Assembly (NCBI RefSeq): GCF_029428875.1
Contig: NZ_JAJSOO010000001.1
Coordinates: 3,224,001-3,288,000 of the forward strand
Length of the DNA stretch: 64,000 nt
Direction of reading: 5' to 3'
DNA from: Streptomyces sp. JH34
Lineage (GTDB): Bacteria; Actinomycetota; Actinomycetes; Streptomycetales; Streptomycetaceae
Shown: piece after piece, positions 26,341-34,858 of the stretch
Layout of the letters: each line of letters opens with the position of its first letter
How positions within the stretch are numbered: the stretch's first letter is position 1
Translations under genes and position numbers: made by a program
Notes under the pieces: generated by a model
What the model saw: the letters and a program-made list of their open reading frames with translations, nothing else
Database searches by the model: none
Told to the model about the DNA's origin: nothing

Positions 26341-27681
26341 ATGACAGGGACGAAAGCACTGTTGGCCACTGTCATGCCCGATTCTGCTCCCAGCCGTCCC
26401 CGTATGCCGATGGCCGTCTACATCCTCGGCCTCTCGGTCTTCGCCCTCGGTACCAGTGAGTTCATGCTGTCCGGGCTGCTGCCGCCCATCGCCGACGACA
26501 TGGACGTGTCCATCCCCAAGGCCGGACTCCTCATATCCGCCTTCGCGATCGGCATGGTGGTCGGCGCCCCGCTGCTCGCCGTCGCCACGCTGCGGCTGCC
26601 GCGCCGCACGACGCTCATCGCGCTGATCTCCGTCTTCGGGCTGGGCCAGGTCGCGGGCGCGCTGGCACCGACGTACGACGTGCTGTTCGTCTCCCGGGTG
26701 GTGAGCGCGCTGGCGTGCGCCGGCTTCTGGGCGGTCGGCGCGGCGGTCGCCATCGCGATGGTGCCGGTGAACGCGCGAGCCAGGGCGATGGCCGTGATGA
26801 TCGGCGGACTGTCGATCGCGAACGTGCTCGGGGTGCCGCTGGGGGCGTTCCTCGGGGAGAGCTTCGGCTGGCGTTCGGCGTTCTGGGCGGTGGGTGCCGC
26901 GTCGGCGATCGCCCTCGTGGGCGTCGTCACCCGTATCCCGCGCATTCCGCTGCCGGACGAGAAGCCGCAGCTCAAGCGCGAGGTCGCGATCTACCGGGAC
27001 CGCCAGGTGTGGCTGTCCATCGTGATCACGGCCCTCGCGGCGGGCGGCGTGTTCTGCGCGTTCAGCTATCTCGCACCGCTGCTCACGGACGTGGCTGGAC
27101 TGGATTCGGGCTGGGTCCCGTGGGTGCTCGGGCTGTTCGGTGTCGGCGCGCTGATCGGTACGACGATCGGCGGGCGGGTCGCGGACGCCCACCTCTTCGG
27201 GGTGCTGCTGAGCGGTATCAGCGCCTCGACGGTCTTCCTCGTCGCACTGGCCCTCTTCGCGTCGAACCAGGTCGCCGTCGTCGTCCTCGCGTTCCTGCTG
27301 GGGCTGTCCGCGTTCTACACGGCCCCCGCGCTCAACGCCCGGATGTTCAACGTCGCGGGGGTCGCCCCGACGCTGGCGGGGGCGACGACCACGGCCGCGT
27401 TCAACCTGGGCAACACGAGCGGCCCGTGGCTGGGCGGCGCGGTGATCGACGCGGACTTCGGCTTCCGGGCGACGGCCTGGGCGGGTGCCGCGATGCTGGT
27501 GCTCGGCCTGGCGGCCGTGACGGTCTCGCTGCGGCTGCGCGACGGTACGCCGTCCCGCAGGATCGCCGGCGCACCGGCGCACGCCGACGGGGAGCGGCCT
27601 GCCGGCGCGGAGAAGGCCGTGATTCCGGAACAGGCCGCCGGTCGGGGGCGGACCGTCGCCTCGGAACGGGCCGCGGGCTAG
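26341..27681 (+). CDS. MFS transporter of the Cml/Cmx (chloramphenicol-export-like) type
   Basis: 446 aa, 12 transmembrane helices. The start MAVYILGLSVFALGTSEFMLSGLLPPIADDM matches the Streptomyces CmlR/Cmx drug-proton antiporter group (conserved SEFMLSGL), with PLLAVATLRLPRR as motif A. The C-terminal 50 aa after helix 12 are an Ala/Gly/Arg-rich tail. Substrate specificity within the group varies; chloramphenicol export is a possibility only. AGGGG precedes the ATG. Confidence 0.88.
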   Translation: MTGTKALLATVMPDSAPSRPRMPMAVYILGLSVFALGTSEFMLSGLLPPIADDMDVSIPKAGLLISAFAIGMVVGAPLLAVATLRLPRRTTLIALISVFGLGQVAGALAPTYDVLFVSRVVSALACAGFWAVGAAVAIAMVPVNARARAMAVMIGGLSIANVLGVPLGAFLGESFGWRSAFWAVGAASAIALVGVVTRIPRIPLPDEKPQLKREVAIYRDRQVWLSIVITALAAGGVFCAFSYLAPLLTDVAGLDSGWVPWVLGLFGVGALIGTTIGGRVADAHLFGVLLSGISASTVFLVALALFASNQVAVVVLAFLLGLSAFYTAPALNARMFNVAGVAPTLAGATTTAAFNLGNTSGPWLGGAVIDADFGFRATAWAGAAMLVLGLAAVTVSLRLRDGTPSRRIAGAPAHADGERPAGAEKAVIPEQAAGRGRTVASERAAG

Positions 27682-27744
27682 GCGGAACTTCGCGGGTACC
27701 CCTCAAGGAGCGCGGGCCGTGGGCCCGGCGGGAGCCGGTACCCC

Positions 27745-28014
27745 TCAGGGGGCGGGCCGGCCCTTCGGCCGGCGCAGTCCGGCGTCGGTGAGCCGGCGCA
27801 CGATCTCCTTCGACCCGATCTCCAGCGCCCCGGCGCGCACCGCGTCGGCGTAACGCGCCTCAGGCACGTCGTAGTGGTCGCGCTCGAAGGCGCGGGGCGG
27901 GCAGCCGATGGTCGCGGCGAAGGCGTGCAGTTCCTCGAAGGACACGTCGCTGACGAGGTGCGACCACATGCGGCCGTGCCCCGGCCAGGTCGGCGGGTCG
28001 ATGTAGACGGTCAC
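27745..28014 (-). CDS. DUF4031 domain protein
   Basis: 89 aa, GTG 28014. VYIDPPTWPGHGRMWSHLVSDVSFEELHAFA and PPRAFERDHYDVPEARY are the DUF4031 hallmarks. Function unknown. Overlaps the upstream gene by 4 bp, so coupled to it. Confidence 0.9.
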   Translation of the reverse strand: MTVYIDPPTWPGHGRMWSHLVSDVSFEELHAFAATIGCPPRAFERDHYDVPEARYADAVRAGALEIGSKEIVRRLTDAGLRRPKGRPAP

Positions 28015-28379
28015 CGGCCGAGCGCCTCGGCGAGCGATCCCACCCGTGCGACGGACACCGTCGCCTTCGTGCAGACCCAGTGCGGGTCTGGGCCGAGCTC
28101 GGGCTCGACGTCCAGGGCGTGCGGCCCTTCCCCGGTGCACACCGGGCACAGCGGCCACCGCCCGTGCTGTTCGAGCAGAGCGTCCTGGACGTCCTGCGCC
28201 ACGAGCCCGGTGACGAAGGCCACGCCCTCCGGCCACTGCTCGACCCACCAGCGGCGGTGGACTATCGCGTCCTCGACCATCGAGACGATCCCGGCATCGG
28301 CCACATCGCCCGCGACGAGATCGGCCATCACCAGCGCACGCGCGGTGTGCAGCTCCTGCTCCAGGCTGTTCAACTCCAT
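28011..28379 (-). CDS. Hypothetical protein with a CxxC metal-type knuckle
   Basis: 122 aa from ATG 28379 (MELNSLEQELHTARALVMADLVAG). The N-terminal half is helical and acidic. The centre has LCPVCTGEGPHALDVEPELGPDPHWVC, a Cys-x2-Cys plus His and Cys that could bind zinc. Coupled to DUF4031. No family recognised. It is divergent from murR with about 100 bp between them. Confidence 0.75.
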   Translation of the reverse strand: MELNSLEQELHTARALVMADLVAGDVADAGIVSMVEDAIVHRRWWVEQWPEGVAFVTGLVAQDVQDALLEQHGRWPLCPVCTGEGPHALDVEPELGPDPHWVCTKATVSVARVGSLAEALGR

Positions 28380-28446
28380 GGCCCCATTGTCCCCCGCCGC
28401 CCGCGCGGCCGGGTGTGGTCCTCCAGAGGCAGGGACCAAAGGGGGG

Positions 28447-28509
28447 TTGACGGGATTCACCCGTGAAAATATCTTTCAAATGTGACCAATGACGTGAAGG
28501 AAAGTTTCA
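28447..28509 (+). promoter_or_regulatory. murR promoter with two MurR-type operators; predicted leaderless start
   Basis: TTGACG (28447-28452), a 17-bp spacer and TATCTT (28470-28475) make a near-consensus promoter. Transcription would begin about 7 bp downstream, at the GTG start 28482, so the mRNA is probably leaderless; no Shine-Dalgarno is present. TGAAAATATCTTTCA (28464-28478) overlaps the -10, and TGAAGGAAAGTTTCA (28495-28509) lies in the first codons. Both are TGAA-N7-TTCA and are 31 bp apart centre to centre. Confidence 0.75.
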
Positions 28510-29399
28510 ATCCGGACTCCCCGCCCGCCCCCGCGGCCCTCGCGGCCAAGGTGCGGACCCTCGCTCCGTCCATGACCCGTTCCATGCAGCGGGTCGCCGA
28601 AGCGGTCGCGGGTGACCCCGCCGGGTGTGCCGCCCTCACCGTCACCGGCCTCGCCGAGCTGACCGGCACCAGTGAGGCGACCGTGGTCCGCACGGCCCGC
28701 CTCCTCGGTTACCCGGGCTACCGGGACCTGCGTCTCGCGCTCGCCGGCCTCGCCGCCCATCAGCAGTCCGGCAGGGCACCGGCGGTCACCGCCGACATCG
28801 CGGTCGACGACCCCATCGCGGACGTCGTCACGAAGCTCGCCTACGACGAGCAGCAGACCCTCGCCGACACGGCCGCCGGCCTCGACACCGTGCAGCTCGG
28901 GGCCGCCGTGGCCGCCGCCGCGACCGCCCGCCGCATCGACATCTACGGCGTCGGCGCGTCCTCCCTCGTCGGCCAGGACCTGGCGCAGAAGCTTCTCCGC
29001 ATCGGCCTGATAGCCCACGCCCACATGGACCCGCACCTCGCCGTGACCAACGCGGTGCAGCTCCGCTCCGGCGACGTGGCCATCGCGATCACGCACTCCG
29101 GCTCCACGGGCGACGTCATCGAGCCGCTCCGGGTCGCCTTCGACCGCGGCGCGACGACGGTCGCGATCACCGGCCGCCCCGACGGTCCGGTCTCGCAGTA
29201 CGCCGACCACGTGCTGACGACGTCCACCGCCCGGGAGAGCGAGCTGCGGCCCGCGGCCATGTCGAGCCGCACGAGTCAGCTCCTCGTCGTCGACTGCCTG
29301 TTCATAGGGGTGGCCCAGCGGACGTACGAGACGGCCGCCCCCGCCCTGTCCGCCTCCTATGAGGCGCTCGCCCACCGCCACACCCCGCGCAGCCGCTGA
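28482..29399 (+). CDS. murR: MurR/RpiR-family regulator with SIS domain
   Basis: 305 aa, GTG 28482. An N-terminal RpiR helix-turn-helix (MTRSMQRVAEAVAGDP ... LTGTSEATVVRTARLLGYPGYRDLRLAL) is followed by a SIS sugar-phosphate domain (about 115-290; GVGASSLVGQDLAQKL, AITHSGSTGDVIEPL). It is upstream of murQ and murP, so it should sense MurNAc-6-phosphate or a related amino-sugar phosphate and repress them and itself. The operators described upstream overlap its own promoter. Confidence 0.92.
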   Translation: MTNDVKESFNPDSPPAPAALAAKVRTLAPSMTRSMQRVAEAVAGDPAGCAALTVTGLAELTGTSEATVVRTARLLGYPGYRDLRLALAGLAAHQQSGRAPAVTADIAVDDPIADVVTKLAYDEQQTLADTAAGLDTVQLGAAVAAAATARRIDIYGVGASSLVGQDLAQKLLRIGLIAHAHMDPHLAVTNAVQLRSGDVAIAITHSGSTGDVIEPLRVAFDRGATTVAITGRPDGPVSQYADHVLTTSTARESELRPAAMSSRTSQLLVVDCLFIGVAQRTYETAAPALSASYEALAHRHTPRSR

Positions 29400-29476
29400 C
29401 CCCGGCAGCCCCCGCCCCGTACCCGCCGAACCGTACGAGCCCGCCCGTGAAACCCGAGAAAGCAGAGCCGCTGTCC

Positions 29477-30445
29477 ATGACCTCCACCACCGACGCGAAC
29501 GCCGACGCCCCGACCCCCGACGGTTACGGCGAACTGCGCGCGCAGCTCGACACCCTCACCACCGAGGCGTTCCGGCCGGAGCTCGCCGAGATCGACCAGC
29601 TGCCGACGCGGGAGATAGCCCGCATCATGAACGGCGAGGACACCACCGTCCCCGCCGCCGTGGCCGAGAGGCTTCCGCAGATCGCCGCCGCGATCGACGC
29701 CACTGCCGAGCGCATGGCGCGTGGCGGACGGCTGATCTACGCGGGCGCCGGCACCGCCGGCCGTCTCGGAGTGCTCGACGCCAGCGAGTGCCCGCCCACC
29801 TTCAACACCGACCCGTCCGAGGTCGTCGGCCTGATCGCGGGTGGGCCCTCCGCCATGGTCAAGGCCGTCGAGGGCGCCGAGGACAGCAAGGAGCTGGCCG
29901 CCGCCGACCTCGACGCCCTGGGTCTCACCGCCGACGACACGGTGGTCGGGATCTCCGCCTCAGGCCGCACCCCGTACGCCATCGGCGCCGTCGAGCACGC
30001 CCGCGGCCGGGGCGCGCTCACCATCGGGCTCTCCTGCAACGCGGACTCCGGTCTCGCCGCCGCGGCGGAGCACGGTCTGGAGATCGTCGTCGGTCCCGAG
30101 CTGCTCACCGGCTCGACCCGCCTCAAGGCGGGGACGGCGCAGAAGCTCGTCCTCAACATGCTCTCGACGATCACGATGATCCGGCTCGGCAAGACGTACG
30201 GAAACCTCATGGTCGACGTGCGCGCATCCAACGAGAAGCTGCGCGCCCGCTCCCGCCGGATCGTCTCCCTCGCGACGGGCGCCTCCGACGAGGAGATCGA
30301 GACGGCACTCGCCGCCACCGGCGGAGAGGTCAAGAACGCCATCCTCACCATCCTCGGCGGGGTCGACGGCCCCACCGCCGCCACGCTCCTGGCCGACTCC
30401 CACGGCCACCTCCGCGCCGCCCTCGCGGCGGTCCGCACCACCTGA
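29477..30445 (+). CDS. murQ: N-acetylmuramic acid 6-phosphate etherase
   Basis: 322 aa from ATG 29477; GTG 29447 is possible. MurQ removes the lactyl ether from MurNAc-6-P to give GlcNAc-6-P and D-lactate. The SIS fold shows IYAGAGTAGRLGVLDASECPPTF, GISASGRTPY and KLVLNMLSTITMIRLGKTYGNLMVDV, all strongly conserved in MurQ. GlcNAc-6-P can then enter the NagA step encoded at 55605. Follows murR by 78 bp and precedes murP by 34 bp. Confidence 0.95.
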   Translation: MTSTTDANADAPTPDGYGELRAQLDTLTTEAFRPELAEIDQLPTREIARIMNGEDTTVPAAVAERLPQIAAAIDATAERMARGGRLIYAGAGTAGRLGVLDASECPPTFNTDPSEVVGLIAGGPSAMVKAVEGAEDSKELAAADLDALGLTADDTVVGISASGRTPYAIGAVEHARGRGALTIGLSCNADSGLAAAAEHGLEIVVGPELLTGSTRLKAGTAQKLVLNMLSTITMIRLGKTYGNLMVDVRASNEKLRARSRRIVSLATGASDEEIETALAATGGEVKNAILTILGGVDGPTAATLLADSHGHLRAALAAVRTT

Positions 30446-30479
30446 CGCACCACTCCTCGCACAGCAAGGCACCACGCAC

Positions 30480-31991
30480 ATGGCTACTGAAGACAAGAAC
30501 CGCGCCACTGCCGCCGCGATCCTGCCGCTCGTCGGTGGCGCTGCGAACGTCAGCTCGATCGCCCACTGCATGACCCGGCTCCGGCTGGGCCTGCACGACC
30601 GTTCCCTCGTCGACGACGAGGCACTCAAGGCGGTCCCCGCAGTGATGGGCGTGGTCGAGGACGACACCTACCAGATCGTCCTCGGCCCCGGCACCGTCGC
30701 CCGGGTCACCCCGGAGTTCGAGCAGCTGGTCGAGGAGGGCAGGGCGTCCGAACCCGCGGCGCCCGCCCACACGGCCGAGGAGCTGGCCGGCAAGGGCGCC
30801 GCCCTCAAGGCACAGCAGAAGGCGAAGAACTCGACGCCCTTCAAGCTGTTCCTGCGCAGGATCGCGAACATCTTCGTCCCGCTGATCCCCGCCCTGATCG
30901 GCTGCGGCATCATCGCCGGTCTCAACGGGCTGCTGGTGAACCTCGGCTGGCTGACCTCGGTGACCCCCGCCCTCGCGGCGATGGCCTCCGGCTTCATGGC
31001 CCTGATCGCGGTCTTCGTCGGCTACAACACGGCGAAGGAGTTCGGCGGCACGCCGATCCTCGGCGGCGCGGTCGCGGCGATCATCGTCTTCCCCGGTGTC
31101 GCGAACATCGACGCCTTCGGCCAGACCCTCTCCCCCGGCCAGGGCGGTGTCCTCGGCGCCCTCGGTGCCGCGGTCCTCGCCGTGTACGTCGAGAAGTGGT
31201 GCCGCCGCTGGGTGCCCGAGGCGCTGGACGTCTTGGTCACACCGACGCTCACGGTGCTGATCTCCGGCCTGGTCACGATCTTCGGCCTGATGTACGTGGC
31301 CGGTGAGGTCTCCTCCGCCATCGGCACCTTCGCCGACTGGCTGCTCTCCACGGGCGGCGCGGGCGCGGGCTTCCTGCTCGGCGGCTTCTTCCTGCCCCTG
31401 GTGATGCTGGGCCTGCACCAGGCCCTGATCCCGATCCACACGACGCTGATCGAGCAGCAGGGCTTCACGGTCCTGCTCCCGATCCTCGCCATGGCCGGAG
31501 CCGGCCAGGTCGGTGCGGCGGCCGCGGTCTACCTGCGCCTCCCGCGCAACGAGTCGATCCGCAGGACCATCAGGTCCGCGATGCCCGCAGGCCTGCTGGG
31601 CGTCGGCGAGCCCCTGATCTACGGCGTCTCCCTCCCCCTGGGCCGCCCCTTCATCACGGCCTGTGTGGGCGGCGCGTTCGGCGGCGGCTTCGTGGGCCTG
31701 TTCAACCAGCTCGGCGACTCGGTCGGCTCCACCGCGATCGGCCCGTCGGGCTGGGCCCTGTTCCCACTGCTCGACGGCAACCACGGCCTCGGCTCCACGA
31801 TCGCGATCTACGCCGGCGGTCTGCTGGTCGGCTACGTCGCGGGATTCGTCGCCACCTACTTCTTCGGCTTCAGCAAGTCCCTGCTGGCCGAGTTCAACGT
31901 CTCCCAGGAGCCGGCCCCTTCCACGGTCGCGGCCACCGGCCCGGCCGCCGCCTCGGGCGGCAACCCGGCGAAGGAGCCCGCCGGGGTCTGA
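30480..31991 (+). CDS. murP: PTS EIIBC component, MurNAc-type
   Basis: 503 aa. An N-terminal EIIB domain with the phospho-cysteine in ISSIAHCMTRLRL-type sequence (Cys about residue 31) is followed by a linker rich in Ala/Lys and an EIIC domain with about 10 transmembrane helices (FVPLIPALIGCGIIAGL, GYNTAKEFGG, HTTLIEQQGF, GVGEPLIYGVSLPL). No EIIA is fused, so it should use a separate EIIA such as Crr. Position after murQ makes MurNAc the likely substrate. The C-terminal 35 aa are a low-complexity tail. Confidence 0.92.
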   Translation: MATEDKNRATAAAILPLVGGAANVSSIAHCMTRLRLGLHDRSLVDDEALKAVPAVMGVVEDDTYQIVLGPGTVARVTPEFEQLVEEGRASEPAAPAHTAEELAGKGAALKAQQKAKNSTPFKLFLRRIANIFVPLIPALIGCGIIAGLNGLLVNLGWLTSVTPALAAMASGFMALIAVFVGYNTAKEFGGTPILGGAVAAIIVFPGVANIDAFGQTLSPGQGGVLGALGAAVLAVYVEKWCRRWVPEALDVLVTPTLTVLISGLVTIFGLMYVAGEVSSAIGTFADWLLSTGGAGAGFLLGGFFLPLVMLGLHQALIPIHTTLIEQQGFTVLLPILAMAGAGQVGAAAAVYLRLPRNESIRRTIRSAMPAGLLGVGEPLIYGVSLPLGRPFITACVGGAFGGGFVGLFNQLGDSVGSTAIGPSGWALFPLLDGNHGLGSTIAIYAGGLLVGYVAGFVATYFFGFSKSLLAEFNVSQEPAPSTVAATGPAAASGGNPAKEPAGV

Positions 31992-32052
31992 CCCCGCCTC
32001 CGCCGTGACGCGCAGGCCACGAACGGTCACGAGAAGTACGCGGCGTTTTCCG

Positions 32053-32070
32053 TACACACACGTGTGTGTA
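32053..32070. promoter_or_regulatory. 18-bp perfect palindrome before the small hydrophobic protein
   Basis: TACACACACGTGTGTGTA is self-complementary over all 18 bp. With a 1-nt bulge it extends into flanking TTTTCC / GGAAA. It lies 61 bp after murP and 45 bp before the ATG at 32115. It could be an operator or a stem-loop; the alternating purine-pyrimidine tract is unusual here. Confidence 0.6.
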
Positions 32071-32114
32071 GGAAATTGATTGCTGGGCACCTGATGTCAC
32101 GGAGGTTGATAACT

Positions 32115-32285
32115 ATGGTTCCCCTGCTTCTCGTTCTTCTGCTCGCCCTGATCCTTTTCGGTGCTGGTTTCGCACTCAAGGCACTGTGGTGGATCGCGGT
32201 GATCGTACTCGTGGTCTGGCTCATCGGATTCTTCGTACGTCCCGCAGCCGGCGGCGGCAAGCGTGGCCGGTGGTACCGCTGGTAA
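32115..32285 (+). CDS. Small hydrophobic membrane protein
   Basis: 56 aa, ATG 32115 after GGAGG (9-nt spacing). Two adjacent transmembrane stretches (VPLLLVLLLALILFGAGFAL and LWWIAVIVLVVWLIGFFV) and a basic tail GGGKRGRWYRW. Conserved in streptomycetes as a stress-linked small hydrophobic protein; function unknown. An earlier ATG at 32094 is possible but poorer. Followed by a strong terminator. Confidence 0.75.
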   Translation: MVPLLLVLLLALILFGAGFALKALWWIAVIVLVVWLIGFFVRPAAGGGKRGRWYRW

Positions 32286-32305
32286 ACGGCCCCGACCAGT
32301 ACTGA

Positions 32306-32350
32306 CGCGGGTGGCGCACGGTCCTCGGACCGTGCGCCACCCGCGTTTTT
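32306..32350 (+). terminator. Strong intrinsic terminator with U-tract
   Basis: A perfect 19-bp stem (32306-32324 with 32327-32345) with a 2-nt TC tip (likely opening to a tetraloop), followed by TTTTT. The best intrinsic terminator in the window. Confidence 0.92.
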
Positions 32351-32475
32351 CCGTACTTCACCGAATTCGCCGGGCATGGACCGGAAATGGCCGGGCAGCC
32401 GAATACTGAGCGGCACTCATCCTCATCACGATGGGATTCGCCGTGCCGAATGAACCGTCGAGGAAGGAGCCGATC

Positions 32476-32829
32476 ATGAGCGACAACCTGTGGGGCTACC
32501 AGCCATCGAGCGGTCACACCGCGGGCGCCGATCTGACCGGATTCTCGGTCGAGGCGACGGACGGAAGCATCGGCAAGGTCGACAAGCACTCCGACGACGT
32601 GGGCTCCGCCTACCTGGTCGTCGACACCGGTGTCTGGATCTTCGGCAAGGACGTCCTGCTCCCGGCAGGCACGGTCAAGAGGATCGACACGGAACACCGG
32701 ACGGTTTTCGTCGACCTGACCAAGGATCAGATCAAGGACTCCCCGGAGTTCGACAAGCACACGCATGCGAACGATCCGGGCTACCACGCCCAGATCGGCG
32801 GCTACTACGACAGCTACCGCATCGTCTGA
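32476..32829 (+). CDS. PRC-barrel domain protein
   Basis: 117 aa, ATG 32476 behind GGAAGGAG. The PRC-barrel core is visible: GFSVEATDGSIGKVDKHSDDV, AYLVVDTGVWIFGKDVLLPAGTV, RIDTEHRTVFVDLTKDQIKDSPEF. PRC-barrels mediate protein or RNA contacts; members of this type are often in stress loci. Single-gene unit with its own terminator. No membrane segment. Confidence 0.9.
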   Translation: MSDNLWGYQPSSGHTAGADLTGFSVEATDGSIGKVDKHSDDVGSAYLVVDTGVWIFGKDVLLPAGTVKRIDTEHRTVFVDLTKDQIKDSPEFDKHTHANDPGYHAQIGGYYDSYRIV

Positions 32830-32852
32830 TCCCGGCAGTTCCACGAACAGAG

Positions 32853-32883
32853 GCGGGGCCGGCTCCCCTGGAGCCGACCCCGC
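32853..32883 (+). terminator. Terminator after the PRC-barrel gene
   Basis: A 14-bp stem with one mismatch (GCGGGGCCGGCTCC / GGAGCCGACCCCGC) and a 3-nt loop, 23 bp past the stop and 55 bp before the convergent Uma2 stop. Confidence 0.7.
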
Positions 32884-32937
32884 TGTCGGTGCCCGAAGGC
32901 GCGGCCCCAGGTCCTGACCACCCCGGGCGGCGAGGAT

Positions 32938-33543
32938 TCAGACCGGGAAGCCGTCCGTGAGCAGGGTGACGTCGAAGGGCGCGGGCAGCAGGAGCGGCTT
33001 CCCGAAGGGCACGGGGTCGGAACGCTTGTACGTTCCGTCCTCGTTCGGCTCGGTGAACAGCGTCGCCGTCGCCCCACGGGTGTCGAACCTGTCCAGCAGC
33101 AGATACATCGGGACCCCGGCGCGCGCGTAGGCACGGTACTTCTTCGTCCTGTCCTCCCGGGCGTTCCCCTTGGAGGTGATCTCGACGATCAGCAAGGCCT
33201 CCGACGCATCCATCGGGGCATTAGTCTCCGGGTCAGCAGCCTCGATCAGTTCTGCCGGCATCACGACGAGGTCCGGGACGTACAGCTTGTCGAGAGGCGC
33301 GACGTGGACACCGAGCGTCTGGTAGATCTCCAGTTCCTCCGGCAGATTCGTGTAGAGCCTTCGCTGCACCTTCGCGGCGATGCCGTAGTGCTGCGCATGA
33401 GGTGGCGGCACCAAGACGATCTGCCCTTCGTCGATCTCGGCGCGCCACCCCTCGGGCACGTCCAGTTCCTGCCATGTGCGCAGCAGGTAGTCCCACGGGC
33501 GGCCTTCAGAGCCCTGATCGCTTTCGACCATCGCGGCGGTCAT
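32938..33543 (-). CDS. Uma2 family (DUF820) PD-(D/E)xK-fold protein
   Basis: 201 aa, ATG 33543 with GGAGGAGGGA upstream; ATG 33531 is an alternative. DUF820 signature: EIDEGQIVLVPPPHAQHYGIA, then YVPDLVVMPA and LIVEITSKGN, giving the PD ... ExxS nuclease-type motif. Uma2 proteins are very common in actinobacteria and cyanobacteria; no role is established. The ribosome-binding site and start codon are duplicated just upstream (see repeat). Confidence 0.9.
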   Translation of the reverse strand: MTAAMVESDQGSEGRPWDYLLRTWQELDVPEGWRAEIDEGQIVLVPPPHAQHYGIAAKVQRRLYTNLPEELEIYQTLGVHVAPLDKLYVPDLVVMPAELIEAADPETNAPMDASEALLIVEITSKGNAREDRTKKYRAYARAGVPMYLLLDRFDTRGATATLFTEPNEDGTYKRSDPVPFGKPLLLPAPFDVTLLTDGFPV

Positions 33544-33615
33544 CGCAGGTCCCTCCTCCTGTGGCCGTACGCGGGAGCGTAGATCGACTTGTTCGCGGCG
33601 GTCATCGCAGGTCCC
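33531..33615. repeat. 23-bp direct repeat duplicating the Uma2 start region
   Basis: TCGCGGCGGTCATCGCAGGT plus CCC occurs at 33531-33553 and 33593-33615. The first copy carries the Uma2 ATG (as CAT) and its upstream bases. The second is 62 bp further upstream. It suggests a small tandem duplication of the translation start. Confidence 0.85.
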
Positions 33616-33779
33616 ATCAGCGTCCCACGATCGTGTGACGCCCGCAGTGACCTCACCGCAGGTGTCCCCGCGCTCGTCGTGCCCGAGGAACCGGCCGCCC
33701 GTCCTCACGCATCTCTCCCCTGAGACGTTGATCTTCGAGTGCTGGGCAGCGTCCCCCCGGACAGCGAGAGGCGGTAGAC

Positions 33780-34823
33780 ATGACGAACGGCCAGGCGATT
33801 GGCGGCAGCACCCACCGGACGGCCCCGGACGAGGAGCGGCAGGCGGAGGAGGCGCACGGCTCGCGACGCGGCATCGCCCGCACGGCACTCGCCGTCATGC
33901 GCCGCGACGGGGGCCGCCTCTACGGCCGGGCGGCCCTCGTCACCGGCCTGGTCGCCCTGGGCGGACTGCTGCTGACCGTCGTGGGGTTCGTCGCCGCCTG
34001 GCACGAGTTCGACGAGATACGCCTGGGCGCGATACAGGCCCGCGAATACGAGGACTCCTACGCCCCGGACGGCCGCAGCGTGAACACCATGTGGCTCATC
34101 CTGCTCGCCTGCCTCCCGTTCCTGATCCTGCTGCTGGACCTGGCGTGCACCTCCCTCCAGACGGCGTGCGCCCGAGCCGCCGCCGAACCGGGAGGGAGCG
34201 GCCCGCGTGGCCGTTTCCGTACGGTTCTGGGGGTGTACGCGGTGCGCGGGGTGTTCGTGTGGGCCCCGTCGGTGATCGGCATCCTGGTGGAGGAGTACTT
34301 CACCACCACTCTGTTCAGGGACTACACCGTGCTCGTCCCGCTGTGGGAGTACCCCAACCTGAATCCCCTGCTGACCTACGGCCCGCCCTTGCTGGGCCTG
34401 GCCCTGACGCTGCTGCTCCGGTTCGGCTGGGCCCTGGCTCCCGCTGCCTCCGCGAACGAAGGCCTCGGACCCCTGGCCGCGCTGCGCCGCTCCTGGTCGC
34501 TGACCTGGGGCCGGGCCACCTCCTGGTTCCGCGCCCTGGCCGTCGCTCTGCCACTGGGCGGACTCACCGTCGGCCTGTACCTGCTGCTCGAGGCCGCCGC
34601 CCGGCCGACGCGCTCCTGGGCGGCCTCCCTGTTCCTGGAGTGGGGTCCGGACAACACCTACGGCGCCTACGTGGCCGGGGTCCTCGCCCCGATCGCCACC
34701 GCCCTGCTGCTCACCGGCGCCCTGATCCTTCCGCCGGCGCACACCGTCCTGGTGGCCCTCCACCGGCGGCTCTCCCGGACCGGGGAGCGGCAGTCCCCGG
34801 ACACGGCGGCCGACCCGGCGTGA
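33780..34823 (+). CDS. Integral membrane protein, unknown function
   Basis: 347 aa with about six transmembrane helices (VTGLVALGGLLLTVVGFVA, MWLILLACLPFLILLLDLA, VFVWAPSVIGILV, YGPPLLGLALTLLLRFGWALAP, a Gly/Leu-rich helix and a final APIATALLLTGALIL). Between helices 4 and 5 lies LGPLAALRRSWSLTWGRATSWFRAL, the amphipathic pattern of the DUF7847/YciC-like membrane family. N-terminal 45 aa are polar and cytoplasmic. Function not known. Confidence 0.8.
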   Translation: MTNGQAIGGSTHRTAPDEERQAEEAHGSRRGIARTALAVMRRDGGRLYGRAALVTGLVALGGLLLTVVGFVAAWHEFDEIRLGAIQAREYEDSYAPDGRSVNTMWLILLACLPFLILLLDLACTSLQTACARAAAEPGGSGPRGRFRTVLGVYAVRGVFVWAPSVIGILVEEYFTTTLFRDYTVLVPLWEYPNLNPLLTYGPPLLGLALTLLLRFGWALAPAASANEGLGPLAALRRSWSLTWGRATSWFRALAVALPLGGLTVGLYLLLEAAARPTRSWAASLFLEWGPDNTYGAYVAGVLAPIATALLLTGALILPPAHTVLVALHRRLSRTGERQSPDTAADPA

Positions 34824-34858
34824 CCACCGGGCCGGACCTCACGGCAGGCGCCGACCGC

